Below are positions 32,467-45,835 of a DNA stretch of 64,000 nt, piece after piece. The DNA is taken from positions 863,350-927,349 of the forward strand of contig JAQFVV010000274.1 of the NCBI GenBank assembly GCA_028023455.1, in the 5' to 3' direction. The translations under genes were made by a program, and so were the position numbers. Each line of letters starts with the position of its first letter. Positions within the stretch are counted from its first letter, which is position 1. A model generated the notes under the pieces. It was not told where the DNA came from and did no database searches. It saw only the letters and a list, made by a program, of their open reading frames with translations. Origin of the DNA: Epiperipatus broadwayi. Lineage: Eukaryota > Onychophora > Udeonychophora > Euonychophora > Peripatidae.

Positions 32467-34056
32467 TATTATGTAAAGTTACTGATGAAGACTTCATAAG
32501 AGTTTTTTAAAAAGTAAAAAAAAAACAACAATAAAAACTTAATAATTTTTATTCTTCATTTTTTGGCAAGTAAAGTAACCCCACCCATTTATAAGTGCTG
32601 CTAATAGTGATAATATGTGGCTATTAAAATAAAATAAATATATTTCATAATGCTCAGATGATACTGGGATCATCTTTCTTTAGATTGTTAAACACCTGTG
32701 TTTCATGAGATAGGAGCAAATGTTACATTTAAAAAATCATTAAAGATAACGTCATTTAAATTCTAATTTTTTCCCCATACACAACCATAGTGAAGTTTTA
32801 TTACCAATGGTATTAGAGCGATTATATATATATATATTATAATGGCCGGGTTGTATGAGATCGACTAGTCTTATTGTATCTGCCATACAGGGTGCCACTA
32901 GGTCATTTGAACCTAGAAAATTTATAGAGTAGACAGATACACAAGTTAAAAATCTAACTTTTATTTTATTGACTGTTTGCCCTTGCCACTAGCTCATGGA
33001 GATGCAGAGGTTTTAAAACATTTATTAAAATATATTTTTAATAAAGATTAAAAAAAAAAACTAGATCACTGCCAGTACTAATAACACAATGGATTTTATT
33101 AATGCACATTTAAAATTGAGGAATAAAATTTATATTTATATTTTAGTATTAATTTTTAAATTTAAATTACTATTTTAAATAGACATTTTAATAATATTTT
33201 ACTTTAGCATGTTGGGTATAGATAGGCTACATAGAGTCCACAGTTAATAACTTTTCAAAACAAATCATTCAATCGCAGACGAAAAGTTCATAGCCAAACC
33301 AATGCCTGCTTCCAGATATATAGTCGCAATCAATGCAATATAAAGATGCTAGTATAAAACCACGCTGACAGGAATGTGCATCTGACAGTGTGATATTATT
33401 TGAAGGACATGATCCTCATCCAGTACAAGAATGGGCATCTGTCTGGTGAAGGAATCATGTATATAAATTAATTAAAGAGTGCTACATATAGGGGAGAGCG
33501 GTCTTTCTGCTGATTTATAATCCCTCCATAGAGCTAGAAGGGGACAATGGTGCAGGAGATATATCTGCGACTATTACAATGATATGACTGCCTTTTTGGG
33601 GTCATGCATTCAGTTGGGAACATTGCCCTGTATGCTAAACATGCTTTACATTACATTGATACAAACACCCATATATCCCTCCACACGCATCATCCTAACT
33701 ACGAAACAAATAGCCTGAAATTAACCATTTAAAATAAACATAAACGAATTTAAACATAGTTATTAATTTTTATCCATGCAGCTATCTACACCCAACTTTA
33801 ATTTGATACATTTTAATTAACTCTTAACACAAAAAAAGAGAGAAATGATTGCTTAAACAGATGCATAAAAAATTACTAATAATTGATTTTGAATTCTTTA
33901 GTTCTTATTTTCAGCTATTAATTGCAAATTTAGGAAAAGTTCCTATTAGATAAACACAAGAGTTCATACTTTACGGATTGAGCAGATTTAGAGGTCCATC
34001 TTCATGATCACTTTCATAGATTGTTAGTCCTTCTTTGAAATTAAAGTGCTACTTAC
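32467..34056. other. No gene recognised
   Basis: AT-rich; a less AT-rich part at 33180-33700 has no frame or motif I can identify. Confidence 0.45.
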
Positions 34057-34103
34057 CATGCATTTGGTCAGGAACTGTCATCCAGAGACCTCAGCTGGTT
34101 GTC
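34057..34103 (-). other. Possible 47-bp exon (splice sites on both sides)
   Basis: On the minus strand a pyrimidine/AT stretch ending TTTTCAG precedes 34103, and GTAAGT follows immediately after 34057. The enclosed 47 bases are much richer in GC than the surroundings. One frame reads DNQLRSLDDSS then a stop, so it could be a last coding or untranslated/lncRNA exon. No homology recognised. Confidence 0.25.
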
Positions 34104-35695
34104 CTGAAAATTAAATATATTGCAGATTTCTACATCATGAAATCTGCAATACAGCTAGTTATAACAATATATTAATAGTCAGCTCTAAGATAACCACAAT
34201 TATAATTCTCCATCTCAATTCAAAAATTTTGTGTTTTATACTTTCATTAGCCTCTTATCATCAAATCTTTGGATTCAACAAGCAAGACGTCACTAATCCT
34301 CTCGTGTTTCATTTATGGTCCATGCTGTCATTTCGTGCTTGCATTGGTCATTTAATTTCTTTTTATTATCTTATTTGACCATTTAATTATTCAAGTGCCC
34401 CAAGGGCTAGTGTGCTTTAGAACAATCATTTAATTAATAAAACAATCATTTACATTTTCTAAGATTATAGAAATCAACATTATTTCTATTTTTAAAATAC
34501 CAATCTTTATATTTTTACTTTTTTACAAAAAAAATACTTTCAAATACTTTTTCTTAAAATAGTTTAAGTTTTCCATCTGCGTGACAATATATATATGTTA
34601 AACAACTTTTAATTTTCAGTTTTTAAGTTTTTTCTTTTTAATAAATCAATTTTTATCTACGATCTTTTTATTTTAATTTTAAATTAATGTAACAGCATAT
34701 AGTATACCGTTACAATATATATGTAAATCTTGTGGAAGAAAATGAATATTCACACATGCACTTTATATATATGTATATATATATATAAATCAAATTTGTA
34801 CAAATAATTTGCCAATTGAAATATCAGGTTCAAAATAAGATCAAAGCCTGATTTAAGCATGAACAATAGGTGTTCTAAGCATAAGTGATTCATTTATGCT
34901 TTTAAAATCATTAATAGTGAATACATGCATGTAAATTTAATGTATCAATCCAATAGCATATGTGTGAAGATTAATTTCCTTCCATAAGATTTACAATGGT
35001 ATTATAGCTATAATTATTCATCTTTAACCCAAATCTATTTACATTGCATGTCATTCATGTCATTCATCCTCACTGCTACTCTATAGCAGTAATAGTGGTT
35101 AGTGAAAGTTAAAATGTTGGCCCATAATCAGTCAGTGTAATTTAGTATGATTAAGATGTGTGTGATTCAAGATAGTGTTTGACACTAAAGGCAATATGAA
35201 TATTAACTATGTTAGATAAGTAATGTAATCTCAACATGAATTTATAATAGTGAAGGAAATACTGTTCAAATATTAGTGGCCAAAGAAGAAAAGTTCAAAA
35301 CAAAAGGCATCCATTTGTATTAACACATTTGCTAACATCAACAATAGAAGTGAGGACAGTCATTTATTTCTCAAACATTCAGGGTTAAAACCATGATTTA
35401 GGTAATATCAGGCCCAAATATAAATATAGTGATGTGTTTGAACTTAGATTTACATGTAATGGAAATAAAAGCATTCTACAAGCATATAGCATTGTATTCA
35501 ATAGAATTTTAGTAAACTGTTTTCTATCTCCCACTCAAAATTTTAGAAACCAATCAGGATAACACACAAAGATATGTTACTGTTGTGTTTAAAAAGCTTA
35601 GAAGTCTTATTTTAAAAGTTTCAAGTTTATGTACTGTCACATGTTAAAACTAACAATGAAATTGCAAAAGCTTTGTATATCTAGTTACCAATAAA
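34104..35695. other. AT-rich stretch, no gene recognised
   Basis: No supported feature. TGCAGATTT and AAATCTGCA at 34120-34152 form a small hairpin. Confidence 0.45.
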
Positions 35696-35696
35696 A

Positions 35697-35870
35697 CATT
35701 AAAACCAATATGACATCACCTGACAAATAGTTATTAAACCAATAAAACATCACATGACTAACCAATAAGACCCCACATGACTAATAGCTATTAAACCAAT
35801 AAGACATTACATGACTAATAGTTATTAAACCAATAAGACATCACATGACTAACTTCACATGATCTTTGCT
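35697..35870. repeat. Minisatellite of CCAAT-containing units
   Basis: About five imperfect units around AACCAATAAGACATCACATG-ACTAATAGTTATTA, some truncated. Each has CCAAT and a CACATGA box. The tract is bounded by unrelated AT-rich DNA. Confidence 0.8.
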
Positions 35871-36059
35871 TACACTCTTTTTTATTAAGTACTACTATCT
35901 GGCATCTATTAATTAATAACACTTACACTCGATGGCATAAACATAGTAAGATCAGAAGAAATTGTTACATCTGCTTATTATATTGTGTTTAATGGTGAAA
36001 TTAATGTTTTTAATCCTTTATAAATGGCATTATAATAAGGATGCTAAAAGTATATATGG

Positions 36060-36215
36060 TATAGATTTTAAATTGTATAAATTCAATTTATCCACTCTAC
36101 TTTAAAATACTTTTTAGCAAAAAATCTTTTATTGTACACATATGCATACACAATCTTATGTTCAACTGTCCTGCAGTCTTCTTCAGAGCCACTTTTGCTG
36201 ATCTAATTGACTATC
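36060..36215 (-). mobile_element. Family D fragment
   Basis: Minus strand reads CUCUGAAGAAGACUGCAGG, ACAGUUGAAC, then AATAAAAG...TTTGCTAAAAAGTATTTTAA and GGATAAATTG, matching the 57815-58130 element in order. The GAAAC of the motif is reduced to GAAC. Confidence 0.6.
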
Positions 36216-37484
36216 TACATTTTCATTTTCATATTTTATTAACTCTTTGAACACTGCTTTGACATAATGAAAAAGTATTGGGTTAATTGTTCCAAATTGC
36301 AGCATCATGCCTCTTACATTTCAGCATTTCTAACATTTTTTTGAGTCACACATCAATGTAAAATATATAATAAAATGATTATTACTTATCAGAAAATAAC
36401 AAATTTGACTTCATTTAATAGATATTTTTATTTACTACTGAAATAAATTTTAAATGTTCACATTTTGTTTCTGTAAATATTAAAAAAATGAGACCATGAT
36501 CAAAACAAAGATGTTATACATCATCGTTTCTAAAAAGTTTATTTTCAGTTTATAAAATCAATGAAATATTTTTTGTTTCTGATTATTTTTAAGAATGTAA
36601 ATAAATATTTATTTATTTCTCTTATATCTAATGAATTATGCTTTAAAAGTTTAATTGTTCTGAATATTTATTGCAAAATTATGATATTTTCTTTACTCGT
36701 AAATAAAGTAGCTTGTTTACATCAGAGCTAGAATTTTTTAGTTTGCTTCAGGCCATATTTACATTAGCTGTTAATATAACATTACATTTTTGAAAAATAA
36801 AGTACCTCAAGTCAAAATAATTTATTAATAATTTATATTTCTTGATATCTAATAAATATAGTGCAAATTATTTTTAAAAATTATTTAAAACTGTAATAAA
36901 TTTGCAAATAAACACATTTTTGCATCATTGGAAACTGCAATGTCATAAAATGCCAAACGTTTTACAGTTTTGGCAAGAGACAATGGCTGAACATGTCAGG
37001 GTGGGACTTATGTCTATTGTAAGAGCAGGAATTTTGACTTTCCTGCCTTTTAACAGACAATTTATGGGAAAAAATTTATTATAGTAAAATATACCGTTTT
37101 AAACACATTTTAATGTATAATACTTATGAAAAAATTCACTAAGGGGTGAATTGGCCAAAAGATGAAATAAATCGGGTTTACCCCTCAAAAAGTTAAATAG
37201 TTGATCATTTGATGATTTTTTTAGAAAAATGGTGATTTAGCACAATAATAGTACCTATAACTTAATTTATTAGTCTCATTGATAGTTTTTTGGGTAAACT
37301 TTCAGTAGTATTTTATTTTCAATTTCTAAAAAGAACTCAATTGTAAGTTTTCAAGGTCTCTTTGGACTTTTTGTAGTAGTTCTATATCTTACAAAATTGA
37401 TTGCTTTAGAATTTCAAAGTTCTTCTTTTGATTCATTTTGAAATTTTTATTATTCTGTCTTTAAAAATTTGTGTAAATTTGTTC
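36216..37484. other. AT-rich stretch, no gene recognised
   Basis: A 60-codon open frame at 36902-37084 (+) lacks recognisable features. Nothing else seen. Confidence 0.45.
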
Positions 37485-37965
37485 TTTCTTATTGACTTTT
37501 TAAAAAATGAAAAAAGAGAGAGGGGGGGGCATCTGTAGTATTTTCTAATTCTAACAACCTGTTTTAATTGCCAGATTTGATTTGGAAATTTTGTGTTTAA
37601 AATTTTTTTAAAAATGTCTTCCTTCTTATTGGCTATTTAAAAAGTGAGTAGGAAGAGGGGAGGGAGGAGTAAATTGCATGTATCATAGTACATAATTTAA
37701 ACAACTTCTTTTGATTTGGAATTGATGGATTTGGGTTGAAAATTTATATGTCTTTAAAAATTTGTAAATTTCTTTTTTCTTATTGGTTTTTTAAAAAGTG
37801 AGGATAGAGGGGGAAGGGAAGGGTAAACTGTGTTTATTACCTAATCCAAACAACTTGTTTTGATTTGTCATTTGATAGACTTGTTTTCTGGACATATTTT
37901 GTAAATTTCTTTTTTATTGGTTTTTTAAAAAGTGAGGGGGAGAAATAAAGAGGTTACAGGGAGGA
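37485..37965 (+). repeat. Four degenerate ~130-155-bp tandem units
   Basis: Each unit begins TTATTGG-TTTTTTAAAAAGTGAG (near 37485, 37627, 37781 and 37914), followed by a G-rich block (GAGGGGGAAGGGAAGGG type) and, in all but the last, an AACAACTTGTTTTGATTTG block. Spacing varies from about 133 to 154. The G-rich blocks on the plus strand could form quadruplexes. Confidence 0.7.
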
Positions 37966-38271
37966 TATAATTGCTTTGTGGACGTTGATCCAGCTACATT
38001 CAATACAAATCACACACCAAATAAAAATAAATGTCTGGGTACAAAAAAGCAAACAAAAAGATTACTATAAAAACTTCTTTATAACTGGTTTGGATTTTTT
38101 AAAATTAAAAACTAAAAAACGTATTGTTTTCAGAATCATTTAACATCAACAACAAAGTGTATTTTGAAATTAATTCTTAACAAGTTAAAAAATATATTTT
38201 TTGTAACATAGCAGTAGAAATATATTGTTTTTTTTTTCATCTTTGACTTTTTAAAAAAATTAATTCATATT

Positions 38272-38880
38272 GAATTTACCTTATCTCTAACATCCCTAAT
38301 TCTAGCTCCAGACTATACATACCTATTTCTATTTTCCTTGCAATTACATCTCCACATCGTCTAATTAGCAAGTCTTCTAACAATACTATCTGATAGATTT
38401 TTCCCACTTCATCTATAACATTCTCTTCCACCTACTGGACTTCCTTATCTAGTTCTTTCTTATTGCTTCTAATCATTAATTCCTTAATCGTCTCATACTT
38501 TATCTCTAACAATTTTAATTTTACTTCTATATTGTTTATCTCTTCCTTTGCCTTACTTGTTCTTTGGCTAACTATCTTCATCAAACTACTTATTTTGTCA
38601 TGCAAATCTCTTGTCATTCCATTAAATACATATTCTTTCTATTTTCCTTAACTATATTTTCCTCCATTTCTTCTGACTTTTTCTTTAAACTATTTACACT
38701 TAGAAACCATTTTTCCATTTCTTTTATCACATTTATACATGATCTACATAACTATACACCTTCTACATTCTTCCAAGTCTTATTTAAGCATTTCAAATGA
38801 TAAACCTTATCACATATGATACACTTTACCACAGGACACCTAATTTCCTTCTGACCACTATATATATATACATTGTGGGA
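38272..38880 (-). pseudogene. Non-LTR retrotransposon ORF1 fragment with PHD-like finger
   Basis: Reading the minus strand from about 38850: RCPVVKCIICDKVYHLKCL, then an in-frame stop, then LCRSC. The CxxC, HxxC, CxxC spacing fits a PHD/zinc finger as in ORF1 proteins of some CR1/L2-like LINEs. It is followed by a Lys/Glu-rich coiled-coil-like stretch (LHDKISSLMKIV, KAKEEINNIEVKLKLLEIKY) open from 38617 to 38432, and more of the same to about 38280 after another stop. ORF1 proteins bind the element's RNA. Degenerate, no RT neighbour visible. Confidence 0.55.
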
Positions 38881-39062
38881 TAAAAATGCAATCCATATTT
38901 CTTACTTTTCAAGTACCCAGCCCTATATTTAAATTTATTATTTTTCTACTACTCTTCAAAACTCTTTATACGAAAGAAGAAAAACTTGTTTTTTTTTTTA
39001 AAAATGGCAATCTATAAACAAGTGCATCCTAATGTTACTCCTCAAATGTTATCTTCTTTTTT
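38881..39062. other. AT-rich spacer
   Basis: No feature seen. Confidence 0.5.
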
Positions 39063-39065
39063 TTC

Positions 39066-39165
39066 TCATGTGTCATAGCATCAGCCAGGAAGTGAACCTG
39101 CTAACCCAGGACAACTGCTCGTAAAGCAGCTGTCACTGACCTCTCGACCACCAATGCTTGACAAA
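39066..39165 (-). repeat. tRNA-derived unit with extended acceptor stem
   Basis: Minus-strand body 39078-39157: acceptor strands GCATTGG and CTGATGC pair (with wobbles), the D-arm region GGTGGTCGAGAGG is A-box-like, anticodon stem CTGC/GCAG holds loop TTTACGA (TAC), and GGTTCACTTCC is B-box-like. An ~8-base insertion lies in the T-arm. Flanks TGTCA and TGACA extend the acceptor stem. Same family as 23081 and 58870. Confidence 0.6.
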
Positions 39166-39499
39166 TGTTATCTTCTTTCTCAAATAAATCACTCTTTTTC
39201 TTAAATTAAAAAAATTCTTTAATAGCAAATCTACTAAAAACCAACATAATCTTAACTTAATTTTAAAACTTCCTTGCAATAAACAAACACACAAAAACAT
39301 ATTTTTTTTTAATATTTAAAATGGCGTACCAATCACACTTTTCAAATGTTAACAATATTTTTCCAGATTTTTCCAAATCCAATTAAATCTATCTCTCTGC
39401 ATTCCAATATTCTTTTCACCTCCACACACTAAGCACATATTCTGCAGCAACAATTTTTTTTCCAGATTGTATATATATATATAAATTTTAACTTGGGTT

Positions 39500-39992
39500 G
39501 TGGAACAAATCAGCCATGTTAGCACACCAAAGGCAGTTAGTTGTTGATGACATTGTAAAAGGTGACCTCTAGCGGTTCATTTTATTACTGCACTAAACCA
39601 TGAAGGATAATGACATATACATAAAAGTATAAAATGAACCTCTTATTTTAGTAATTAATCTAAAAATCAATAGAGCTAAGTTGGATAAATCCTGAGTATT
39701 TGCCTTGGAAGAAAAAATCTGATTGAAATTTAAATGCCTAGGAATTTTGACATTTGACAGCAGACCAATAACACTATATTGCCATTGTATTGACACAGTA
39801 ACATCAATCAACAAAGTGATTAGTAAACATTTTTGAAATGAGACCAAGAACACAATTTTGGTCCATAGGAAGAACCACATACTCAGAACTTCTTCAATCA
39901 CATTCAGATCACATAAGTTGAAAAATCTCACAACAGAGCAGCGGTCTTGATATTTTCATAGCCTTCCTCAGGAGGATTATTGTGAATTTTGG
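39500..39992. mobile_element. Family E repeat
   Basis: Shares with 49495-49870 the blocks GACATTGTAAAA, GACCTCTAG, TTCATTTTATTACT, ACTAAACCAT, AATGCCTGGGAATTTTGACA and TAGTAAACATTTTTGAAATG. The right end (GAACTTCTTCAATCAC, CTCACAACAGAGCAG, CATAGCCTTCCTCAGGAGG) recurs inverted at 51040-51135. On the minus strand this end reads CCUGAGGAAGGCUAUGAAAA, resembling a decayed CUGANGA...GAAA motif. No protein domain recognised. Confidence 0.65.
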
Positions 39993-41700
39993 CCTTGATC
40001 AATGTTATGTAGATTTTTGTAAATAAAATTATATTTTTATGAATTTGTGCTGTCTTTATATAAATTTACACCTTAAATTTGATTTTGCATAACACTATGC
40101 TTTTCCATTAGTTTTCATTATTATTTTAGAAAATTAAGAATCAAATTTTCAAGTTACATTCCACATTAACTGCCATTACTTTTAAATAAATTTATATATT
40201 ATATTTTAAAATTATATTTGCATTAATTTAAACTGCTTTTTTTTTTATAAGTTCATGTATTACATGTTAAAATTACATCTTTAAATTAAGTCCACATTAG
40301 GTTTTTTTAAACTTTGCCAGTATTTTGTTTAGAAAATTCTAAATTTTATCAATTAATTAAATAAACATCTTCAATATGGAATAGATTGTTCTTATGTAAT
40401 ATACGTATTTTTATGTAGTATTGTATTAATCATATTAGTATAGGATAAACAAATATTCAACATTAAAAAAACAAATTCCATATTAAAGAAATTAAACCAA
40501 GAAAACAGGAAACAGATCTCAATATGATACAGACAAAAGACATTTCTCCAATAGAAAAGAATTGTTGAACTACTCAATTTTCCTTGGATTTTAGATGGAA
40601 ATATTCATAATACAGATCACATTAGAATGAAAAAAATATAACCTTGTTAAGTCATTTTCAAATATGAAAAATCATGTACTATAAGGTTGTGAAAGTCTTT
40701 TTTCTACAATAGATTAATTCAGATGCAGATTATGGTACAATAACAGTGAAGTCTGGAATAAGTATAAAACTGGTTTTAAGTCATTATGCAAAATATTTTT
40801 ATAGCAATTGTGGGTAGATTTAGATAAGATGAATAAATTACTATATTTAATCTTTTATTAAAACTTAAAAAATGTTAACAGCTCATAAATCTTTCCCATT
40901 TATAGAGTTCATTTAATATCAAAAAGATAAGTCCAGAGGGAATGTTGCAGTAAACTCTTCTTAAAGAGGAAGGTTTTATGTCTCAAAAATAACTTTGCTG
41001 CTTGAGTAAATTTATAAATATAGCAGTCTCTTTCTTCACCTTTTCATTGGCCAAATAGGTTTAATAGTTATTATTACTGTGATATAGGACTCACTAACAA
41101 ACCATATATGTAGAACACAGAGTGAATTTCTATGGGAAAAAGTATACTTCTTTTACAGTCACTAATCATTCATTAGACTTATAGAAATTATGAATTCCAT
41201 TATAATTGTCATAATAAGCCAATAACTATTTACTGGGTATCTAGAATATTATATTTTTGCATTTAGGAACATAAATGTAAATGTAATTATATAAACTATC
41301 CAGCTTTCCCCTCTTGAAAAAGTGGGCTATTTAAACTATTTAATTCATCGAACTCATTTGAATAAATTTAAATAAATTTACACTATATTTGCATACATCA
41401 CCCTGCCCCCATTCAGTGCTAGAAATATGATACCAAGAAGGTATGAAAAGTGCTAAGCTCAATTAAAATTACATAAATACTAAGCTTTTCTTATCACAAC
41501 TACGTAGCACTCAAAAGTCAATTAATTTTTTTATGGAAAAAATCTGAAACAACAGATGACTGCTTAAAAATGAAATTGGGCCATAAAAACGTATGGATAC
41601 ATTTTGTTAACATTACTGTTGTTCTTAGTCTGGATTACATACTTGTTTTAATAATCATAGACTCATCTAAATACAAATGCTTGTAAATAATATTTCTCTT
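39993..41700. other. AT-rich stretch, no gene recognised
   Basis: No supported coding exon, RNA or repeat family. Confidence 0.45.
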
Positions 41701-41704
41701 TGTA

Positions 41705-42075
41705 ATACAAGCTTATTAAATTAAGTCACGTGATATATGACTTCATTTCTTTATAATTCTTGTTATTGCTCTTAAGGTTTTGGCAATTTTATATTGCTTA
41801 AATCTATTGATATATGGTATATCTGAACTTAGTTCATTCCTATATGGCTACTTAAGTTAGATAGCAGGATATGAAGACATATGGATGTCTGAAAGTTTCA
41901 GATTTTCTACTTAATAGTTAAGTTTTTGCTAAATGCTGGGCTTAAGTTTGTATTTTGGATCTAGTATCCAAATATCCTAGTGCCTTACTGATGAAAGCCA
42001 GAGGTAGAAACTGGTCTGAGGATAGGGATATTCTGAAAAACTTATTAACAGCTATTGGCATGCTCATTGTATATA
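41705..42075 (+). mobile_element. Family C element, plus orientation
   Basis: Begins with AATACAAGCTTATT and the CACGTGATATATGACTTC tail motif, continues through GACATATGGATGTCTGAAAG, TAATAGTTAAG, AAATGCTGGGCTTAAG, the hammerhead segment and AGCTATTGGCATGCTC. A single, fairly complete unit of about 370 bp. Confidence 0.7.
41972..42040 (+). ncRNA. Hammerhead ribozyme motif, family C
   Basis: CUGAUGA at 41988-41994, GAAAC-UG-GUC with cleavage after the C at about 42016, and stem I CCUUA/UGAGG: a U-G where others have C-G and a U-A where others have U-G, so pairing is preserved by different bases. Stem II (AAGC-CAGA-GGUA) is only partly paired. Confidence 0.5.
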
Positions 42076-42079
42076 CATT

Positions 42080-43715
42080 TCTAATATATATTACCAAAAA
42101 TATGAAAACAAACATACACTTGTATTTACAACATATTTTCCAATAGCTATACTCTGCTTACTACTATCTTTGAGATGTAGCTCCTAGTTCTGGGCTGAAT
42201 TACAGAAGAAATAACTGCAATTGTCCTTATAAGTTTCCTACCACTTCCAGGTGTAGTTTGGCCAGTTTGCCTTGTGAGTAGGTGCAATGACCTTTCCAGT
42301 GATACTATGAAAGCTTGCCTCATGCCAATGTTTGATTCTAGCAGCTTCCAGTCATGAATGAGGACTCACTGCATGAATCATTTATCTTAACAGCTATTGT
42401 ATAGAGAACTGCAATTCTGTTCTTCAGCACTGTTTTAAGTAGTTCTCTCAGAACGTATGGAAAATATATATTATGTCTGTTAGCTTTGTGATCTTTGGAG
42501 AGCATGTATAATGCCATTTAAGTTTGACAGTAGTTCTTTAATCCTACCTTCAAAAAGACCCTATTTATTGCCAGAACTTCACATTTAAGGGACACATCTC
42601 GATTCAGTGAGCATCATCACCTATTGGTCCATTTTTGCCAGTGGCCATGCATTATCTATCCATAGGTGCATAGGTTCATGGCGATGAATACTCAATCCAA
42701 CTTAGATGAAATCTGGACTAGTCCATTGTTCGAAGGAAAGCAAAACATAACAGTTACTTTTGAAGGATTTAATTTCATAAGAAATAGAAGTTTGTTGGTA
42801 AAAAAAAATATTCAAAAAATAAACGTGGAAAAAATAGAGTTTGAATTAAAATGTGGCATCGTGTTGAATGTTGTCAAAGTAGAAAGAATAAAAAGGTCAC
42901 ATTTGAAAACAAGAGAAAATAATGAAACGAGTCCAGAAGAATAATGATAATATCTGTGGAACAGTTAGCCATCAGAAACTGGACATAATGAAGGAGAGAG
43001 AGGAATATACAGTCTATTATTTACAGTTAATTATTGATCCAATAAATCAGAGTTCGGCAAACTTTTTAATATGAAGATGCATTTTGCTTACCCCCCCCCC
43101 CGCCCCATAAAAATGTCACAAAGAAAGAAGTGAAAAATAGATTCTAAAAATACGAATTTCTGAAAGACTGAGTATATATTTGAATATTTATTTTAGTAAT
43201 AAAATATGGTACACATACTAAAAATAATAAAAAAATATTTTAAAAATAAACAAACAAAAACAAAAAATTATTTTGATGGATAGATTTATTCACAAATTTT
43301 TAATATTTAAATAATCATCATGTATAATAATTATTAATGAATTCAAGAAAAATTTGAAAAGAGCATAAACGTGTTTACATTTATCATGAGAAAAAATATC
43401 ATAAGAAACAGAGCTGTGAGATTGTGATCAAAGAGCAGCGTTCGCCAGGTTGCCGATCTCTCCTTTAGATGAAAAATCAATGAATAGGTTTCATGCTTAT
43501 ACAAGAACTTACTTAATGGAAAGTTTAATTTGAAATTTATATAAAATAAAATGAAATTCCAAAAAAAGTTTGGCATTAAAAAAAACTATCAACATATATA
43601 TATATATTCTTGGACTTTAAGAGGCTGTTTATTTGTTTTAATACACCTACACGTGCACACACACTCATGTACAATTAAGATCAAATAATAATAGCCAAAA
43701 TTTATCAACATTAGA
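42080..43715. other. No gene recognised
   Basis: 42180-42660 is less AT-rich but stops occur in every frame. A 92-codon frame at 42666-42944 (+) has no recognisable domain. A C11 run lies at 43091-43101. Confidence 0.45.
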
Positions 43716-43992
43716 ACTCTTCAATCTGTTGTCACGGCAATCTTTATGAATATAGATGGATACCACCCTTTCAATTGGGTTTACGATCTTAATATAGTCA
43801 AGAAACCAGTTCCTACCTTGCCTGAAAATGATGTAATGAAAATTACAATACAGAAATATTATTCATTAAGTGAATAACCTCTAGTCTAATGAATGATTAT
43901 TAAAAATTACTAATATACTTACATCAAGTGTTTTTTATCAAAGTTGTGAGGGCTGTAAGTTTAACAATTATCAATTAAACTATAGTCTTTTT

Positions 43993-44668
<676 letters not shown>

Positions 44669-44927
44669 TGTTTGCATTCAGAACAGATTATTTTAACTGT
44701 GTAAAGAGGTTTATTTAAAAGTTTTGTATCAATAATTTCAATCTCTTTTGTCAAGTTGCAATATTTAGTGTCTATATAAATATAGTGGACCATTAATAAA
44801 GGTGGGATTCCACCTTTATTGTTAAAAGGAGGTTGCCTTGGAAACAGATTGAAATTGCTGACTGTTACTGATACTGGGATTGTCCAAGTGTTGACTGGTT
44901 TCTAATGATATATATATAAATTATTAC

Positions 44928-45046
44928 TTTTTGGTCTAAACCGTGTGTAATTTTCCATTACATACCGATCTTTCGACGAACTAGCATCCGTCATGTAATG
45001 GAAAATAACACACGGTTTAGCCCGAAAAGTACTAATTTATCTATAT
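44928..45046. repeat. Palindromic fold-back
   Basis: GTCTAAACCGTGTGTAATTTT with CCATTACAT on the left mirrors ATGTAATGG and AAAATAACACACGGTTTAG on the right, around a ~15-base centre (TCTTTCGACGAACTAGC). The minus strand contains CGUCGAAAGAUC, again a CGAAA after a hairpin, but no CUGANGA core. Confidence 0.75.
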
Positions 45047-45220
45047 CATACAACCGTGAAAACATTGAATATAATATTATATATATATGCTGAACAATGA
45101 TAAAAATATATGTAAACAATTGCAATTTGGGCCAACTGATAAGTGTTGGTTCCGAATTAGGTGTGCATTTTGGAGATCGTACACTTTTTTCACATGTCTT
45201 GGTCATATGTTTATGATCTA

Positions 45221-45835
45221 CCTGCTACCTTGGGTGAGAGCGATATACTGAAAATTACACTACAAAAATATTATCCATTAAGAGTTGTTATTTTAACTTT
45301 ATCAGATTGAGATTTTTAAACTCAATAAAATTTAAACAAACCCCATTAAACAAGCACTTATAACAATCTATTTTGAAAGCTGATTAATAAATAGTAAATT
45401 TTAGTACTTTCAAAACCAATTAAACTTAATTATTATTTAGACAACAAACTCCATTTTCCCTAATGCTAGATGGTTCACACACATGTATTTTCTGTATACA
45501 CATAGTGAAGAAAAAATGTGAAAGGAAATCTTTATTTAATTAATTTCGAATTTTTTACATATTTTATTTGCCATTTTCTCAACTCGATACTGAGAAAGCT
45601 ATAATTCACACAAAAAAAATCTACAATAGGAAGTGTATGTATGTGTGCAGTCGCCTTTTTATATTTGACAAAAATACAGCATCATGGAAATATTTGAAAC
45701 TCGAGTTTATGCACGTGACAAATTATTTTTTTTAAGACAAAAAAAGAAATAAAATATATTAGTCATAGCATTTATTTTTAAACACACTTGGAAAAGGAAT
45801 AAAAATTCGTCTGGTTTATATCAATTACAACGTTA
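45221..45835. other. AT-rich stretch downstream of the GPCR
   Basis: 45290-45430 resembles 25400-25520 (AACCCCATTAAACAAGCA, TTTTGAAAGC). No polyadenylation signal is obvious immediately after the GPCR stop; AATAAA-like motifs occur at 45800 on the minus strand among AT-rich DNA. Confidence 0.4.

Noticed and set aside
35697-35870. CRISPR-like array
   Set aside because: Units are contiguous and degenerate with no unique spacers, in a eukaryotic genome; an ordinary minisatellite.
42666-42944. 92-codon open frame on the plus strand
   Set aside because: No recognised domain, charged AT-codon composition, and no supporting splice or promoter signal; could be an exon but I cannot support it.
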